Assembly (NCBI GenBank): GCA_038326615.1
Contig: JBBQKF010000069.1
Location: 1 to 16,530, forward strand
From: JBBQKF01 sp038326615
GTDB taxonomy: Bacteria > Bacillota > Clostridia > Saccharofermentanales > UBA5734
Direction: 5' to 3'
DNA: 16,530 nt
In this document: positions 14,142 to 16,530 of the stretch, in pieces
How the letters are laid out: every line of letters starts with the position of its first letter
Numbering within the stretch: position 1 is the stretch's first letter
The notes under the pieces: model-generated
Told to the model about the DNA's origin: nothing
The model's database searches: none
Seen by the model: the letters and a program-made list of their open reading frames with translations, nothing else
Made by a program: the position numbers and the translations under genes

Positions 14142-16530
14142 CTAGTTCTTAGCACTTAACATTTTTGTAGATGAACGTCTAATAATCAATGTAATTGTAA
14201 AAGCACATATAGCAAATAGACAGACGATCATTATTGGTAATTTGTCACTAGTATTTGGACTATTTTCTGATTTTCCGAACTGTTGCAGATATTCTGTTGT
14301 CACAAACTTTGTTATGTTATTACCATCAACATTATTAACCGTAATATCCATTTTACCACCGTCTGTTACATTTGATCCGAAGCTAAAATATCCAACGCCA
14401 TCCGTAAAAGCTTCAGCCATGTATGCAACAGGAATTTTGTATGCAAGAATATCATTGATATAATAATCATAATAATCCACATTTTTAATTATTCTGATAG
14501 TCATCACTAATCCCTTGGACGGTGTGTTCTTTAGTGAAAAGCATTTAATGCCATTCGATGTTTCAACATATTCATCTGGCGCCACTGTATCTAAAGCACC
14601 TACGTTAAATAATTTTGAAAAGGATTGTGTATGCATCTCAATAACGACACTATCATTTTTTGTAAAAATCAAAGGAATTATTCCACTGCTTCTATTAGCA
14701 TCGTCAACCGAGAAGAATGTAGGTTTGTTCATAAGTGTCGGAGCAAGCCAATCACCGTCTGTTTCAGGGATGTCATCTATGCTAAAAGATAAACTGCAAC
14801 TAGTTATATTAACTAACTTATTGTAAACAACTGCCTGATCTTTTCCATCACTCATGAACGGTGCATTGAAGGACATGTGATAACCGTCATCTTCATTTTT
14901 TACTATTGCAGGAACAAGATTTCCATCTATTTCTGCTCCCGGTAAAACTATCCAATCTGGTTTTGGTCCTGTTTCAGGTGCAAAGGTTTTCTCGTTAATT
15001 TTCGTGAGTGTTATTGTTGCTGTCAATCCTTTTGTATATGTGTAATAACCAAGACCCATATACACCTTTCCATCAGGAAACATTACATCAATTTCTTCTT
15101 GTGTAAATCTGTAAGCTTCAATATCATTTACTGAATATACATATGGTCCAGCAGGATTACCATCATCGACCTTTTTAAGATCAAATTTGAAATGTTGACC
15201 TTTTATTGTGCCGAATGTTAATGCAAAATTAGTACCAGTGCCATCCTGATTTGCTTTGGCTGCGGTTGTAAATACGTTTGGAAATCCGCTTATGTTTTTG
15301 CGCATATCTATTGTAATTGCAGTGAGCCATGGTGTTATAAGAGGAACTAACCCCTGTGTGTCATTTAATCCTCCTACATCAAAATATTTTGATCCACTAG
15401 AAAGTAGAGTTGGAGAAAACCAAACACTCCCATTCGGTGCATCATCAACAGTAAGTTCAACACTGAAATTTTCAGGGGATCCTGGAGTTTGGTAAATTAA
15501 GGCCTGTGAGTTTTTTGATCCAGTATAATTTCCTTCAAAATAAGTCTGGAGGCCAAAGTCTGTTTGTGAAATTTGAGGAGCTCCGTTCTTTGTACTTTTA
15601 ACTATTAACCAACCCGGCATAGTTGTAGAATCTAAATTTTCATCTACCGTATTGGAGCTGCTGTTTGAAGAACTAGTTGAGGAATCATTACTGGAGCTTT
15701 CGCTAGTTGTTAAAGCAACTGCAACAGGAACTTCACCATTTACATCAACAATATTGAATTCTGCTTTTCCATTTACACCTAATACAAAGTAAGCAGTTGT
15801 ACCTCCAAAAATTGTTTCAATTTCAGCAGCGTCAAATACATATGAAATATCGCCATTTATCATATAATTATATTTGTCGTTAACCCTTTTTATTGCAATA
15901 GTAACAAGTGACTGATTAGTAATTGCTCCACTCAAAATTACATTACCCTCGTATTCACCAACTGCTCCCGAACGGCAGTTAATAGCATCATTAAAGCTAT
16001 GATTCGGTGATTGTAATCTCATTTGAACTGCAAAGTCAGTTTTGCTCCACCAATTAGCGTTATATAATGGAACTATTCCAGAAGAAATGTCATTATTGTC
16101 TACTACAAACAGTGTCCTTTGGGTTGCAAATTGTGGAGATATCCATGCCGCATCTATTGTTGTTGCTTTGAAAGTTATTGAAAAATCTGTGATATCAACT
16201 TTTTCTGTTGTCGCCAGTGCTTTATCAAGACCACTGTTAGCAAAAGCATCATTAAATGTCACGTCAATACCATTACTTATGTTATTTACTGTTAAATCAT
16301 TTAACCCTACAAAATTTGTTACTTGTGTAAATGGTGTAGGCACCATGCCGTTTACATCAGTTATGCTTAAATCGATTCCACCGTTTGCGCCAAGTACGAA
16401 ATAAGCAGTTGTACCGCCGAATATTGTTTCGATATCGGTAACAGCAAATTCATAGGATACATCGCCGTTTATCATGTAATTGTATTTATCACCAACTTTT
16501 TTCATAGCAATAGTCACCAGTGAATGATCA
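14142..16530 (-). CDS. Large wall-anchored surface protein with repeated beta-rich domains (5' end outside window)
   Basis: The frame stays open to the right edge, so the N-terminus and signal peptide are missing; about 795 residues are visible. At least four related beta-rich units of roughly 200 residues are seen, the first only in part. Recurring elements are S-S-G-I-V/I-P-L or T-Q-G-L-V-P-L, then a strand region, T-I-A-I/M-K-K/R-V, Y-N-Y-M-I-N-G-D or a similar Y-x-x-N-D, and a closing V-D/N-V-D/N-G. This looks like a concanavalin-like or other jelly-roll sandwich, so binding to glycans or surfaces is possible. A Ser/Asn-rich linker (about 15640-15705) separates units two and three. The C-terminus has SPNTSD, a hydrophobic helix, and RRSSTK, a wall-sorting signal layout. 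I do not recognise the family. The UroD-like gene follows on the same strand. Confidence 0.75.
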   Translation of the reverse strand, partial: DHSLVTIAMKKVGDKYNYMINGDVSYEFAVTDIETIFGGTTAYFVLGANGGIDLSITDVNGMVPTPFTQVTNFVGLNDLTVNNISNGIDVTFNDAFANSGLDKALATTEKVDITDFSITFKATTIDAAWISPQFATQRTLFVVDNNDISSGIVPLYNANWWSKTDFAVQMRLQSPNHSFNDAINCRSGAVGEYEGNVILSGAITNQSLVTIAIKRVNDKYNYMINGDISYVFDAAEIETIFGGTTAYFVLGVNGKAEFNIVDVNGEVPVAVALTTSESSSNDSSTSSSNSSSNTVDENLDSTTMPGWLIVKSTKNGAPQISQTDFGLQTYFEGNYTGSKNSQALIYQTPGSPENFSVELTVDDAPNGSVWFSPTLLSSGSKYFDVGGLNDTQGLVPLITPWLTAITIDMRKNISGFPNVFTTAAKANQDGTGTNFALTFGTIKGQHFKFDLKKVDDGNPAGPYVYSVNDIEAYRFTQEEIDVMFPDGKVYMGLGYYTYTKGLTATITLTKINEKTFAPETGPKPDWIVLPGAEIDGNLVPAIVKNEDDGYHMSFNAPFMSDGKDQAVVYNKLVNITSCSLSFSIDDIPETDGDWLAPTLMNKPTFFSVDDANRSSGIIPLIFTKNDSVVIEMHTQSFSKLFNVGALDTVAPDEYVETSNGIKCFSLKNTPSKGLVMTIRIIKNVDYYDYYINDILAYKIPVAYMAEAFTDGVGYFSFGSNVTDGGKMDITVNNVDGNNITKFVTTEYLQQFGKSENSPNTSDKLPIMIVCLFAICAFTITLIIRRSSTKMLSAKN
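14145..14261 (-). other. Sortase-like sorting signal of the surface protein
   Basis: SPNTSD (14244-14261) is followed by a hydrophobic stretch of about 20 residues (PIMIVCLFAICAFTITLII) and a basic tail RRSSTKMLSAKN. The order motif, helix, positive tail is that of LPXTG-type signals. Clostridial sortase B enzymes are known to use SPxTG-type sites; here the Gly is Ser, so cleavage would fall between Thr and Ser if the site is used. Confidence 0.55.
15726..16530 (-). repeat. Duplicated domain with a 612-base period in the surface-protein gene
   Basis: The stretch 15726-15918 matches 16338-16530 with a fixed offset of 612 bases (204 codons). The two share ETIFGGTTAYFVLG, YNYMINGD and VTIA-I/M-K at the protein level and are clearly similar in DNA, more so than the two downstream units. 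This points to a more recent duplication of one domain. The start of the upstream copy is outside the window. Confidence 0.8.

Noticed and set aside
1..16530. CRISPR arrays, tRNA or rRNA genes, insertion sequences, phage or integration sites
   Set aside because: No regularly spaced direct repeats, no tRNA-like cloverleaf, no transposase or integrase motif and no paired terminal repeats were seen.

Overview
The window comes from a low-G+C Gram-positive bacterium, most likely a member of the Clostridia. The signs are A/T-rich codon use, AGGAGG-type ribosome binding sites with several GTG and TTG starts, a lipoprotein-type solute-binding protein with LplB/YtcP-type permeases, a SipW/ER-type signal peptidase, and a surface protein ending in a sortase-like sorting signal. 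I cannot name a species. Almost every gene is on the minus strand; only the hicAB locus is on the plus strand.

Region A (1-3370, minus). A SipW-type signal peptidase is followed by two tightly coupled genes. The first encodes an ABC-type ATPase fold whose nucleotide-binding motifs are all replaced. The second encodes an ABC-2-like membrane protein fused at its C-terminus to a signal-peptidase-like domain that has lost the catalytic Ser, His and Asp. After a gap of about 330 bases comes the start of a small secreted protein with a TasA/camelysin-type N-terminus, cut by the window edge. One active peptidase, two apparently dead enzyme relatives and a likely substrate look like a dedicated export or assembly machine. 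This is the most novel part of the window.

Region B (3540-4230, plus). A hicAB toxin-antitoxin locus. The toxin has a broken N-terminus (frameshift or deletion plus an in-frame stop) while the antitoxin is intact. A convergent, probably bidirectional terminator separates it from region C.

Region C (4252-12745, minus). A glycan-uptake operon. In transcription order it has a clear promoter, a GntR/LacI-type regulator, a lipoprotein solute-binding protein, a stem-loop likely to attenuate transcription, two permeases, a GH78-like alpha-L-rhamnosidase-type enzyme and a putative TIM-barrel glycoside hydrolase that I do not recognise. No ATPase for the importer is present, so a shared MsmX-type ATPase elsewhere is expected. 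Both hydrolases lack signal peptides. The picture is import of rhamnose-containing oligosaccharides or glycosides followed by cleavage in the cytoplasm.

Region D (12932-16530, minus). A uroporphyrinogen-decarboxylase-fold protein, probably a corrinoid/methyl-transfer type relative rather than a haem enzyme, lies downstream of a large wall-anchored protein built from repeated beta-rich domains of about 200 residues. That protein's 5' end is beyond the window. It ends with an SPNTSD-like sorting motif, a membrane helix and a basic tail. An in-frame Lys-Asp repeat follows its TAG stop.
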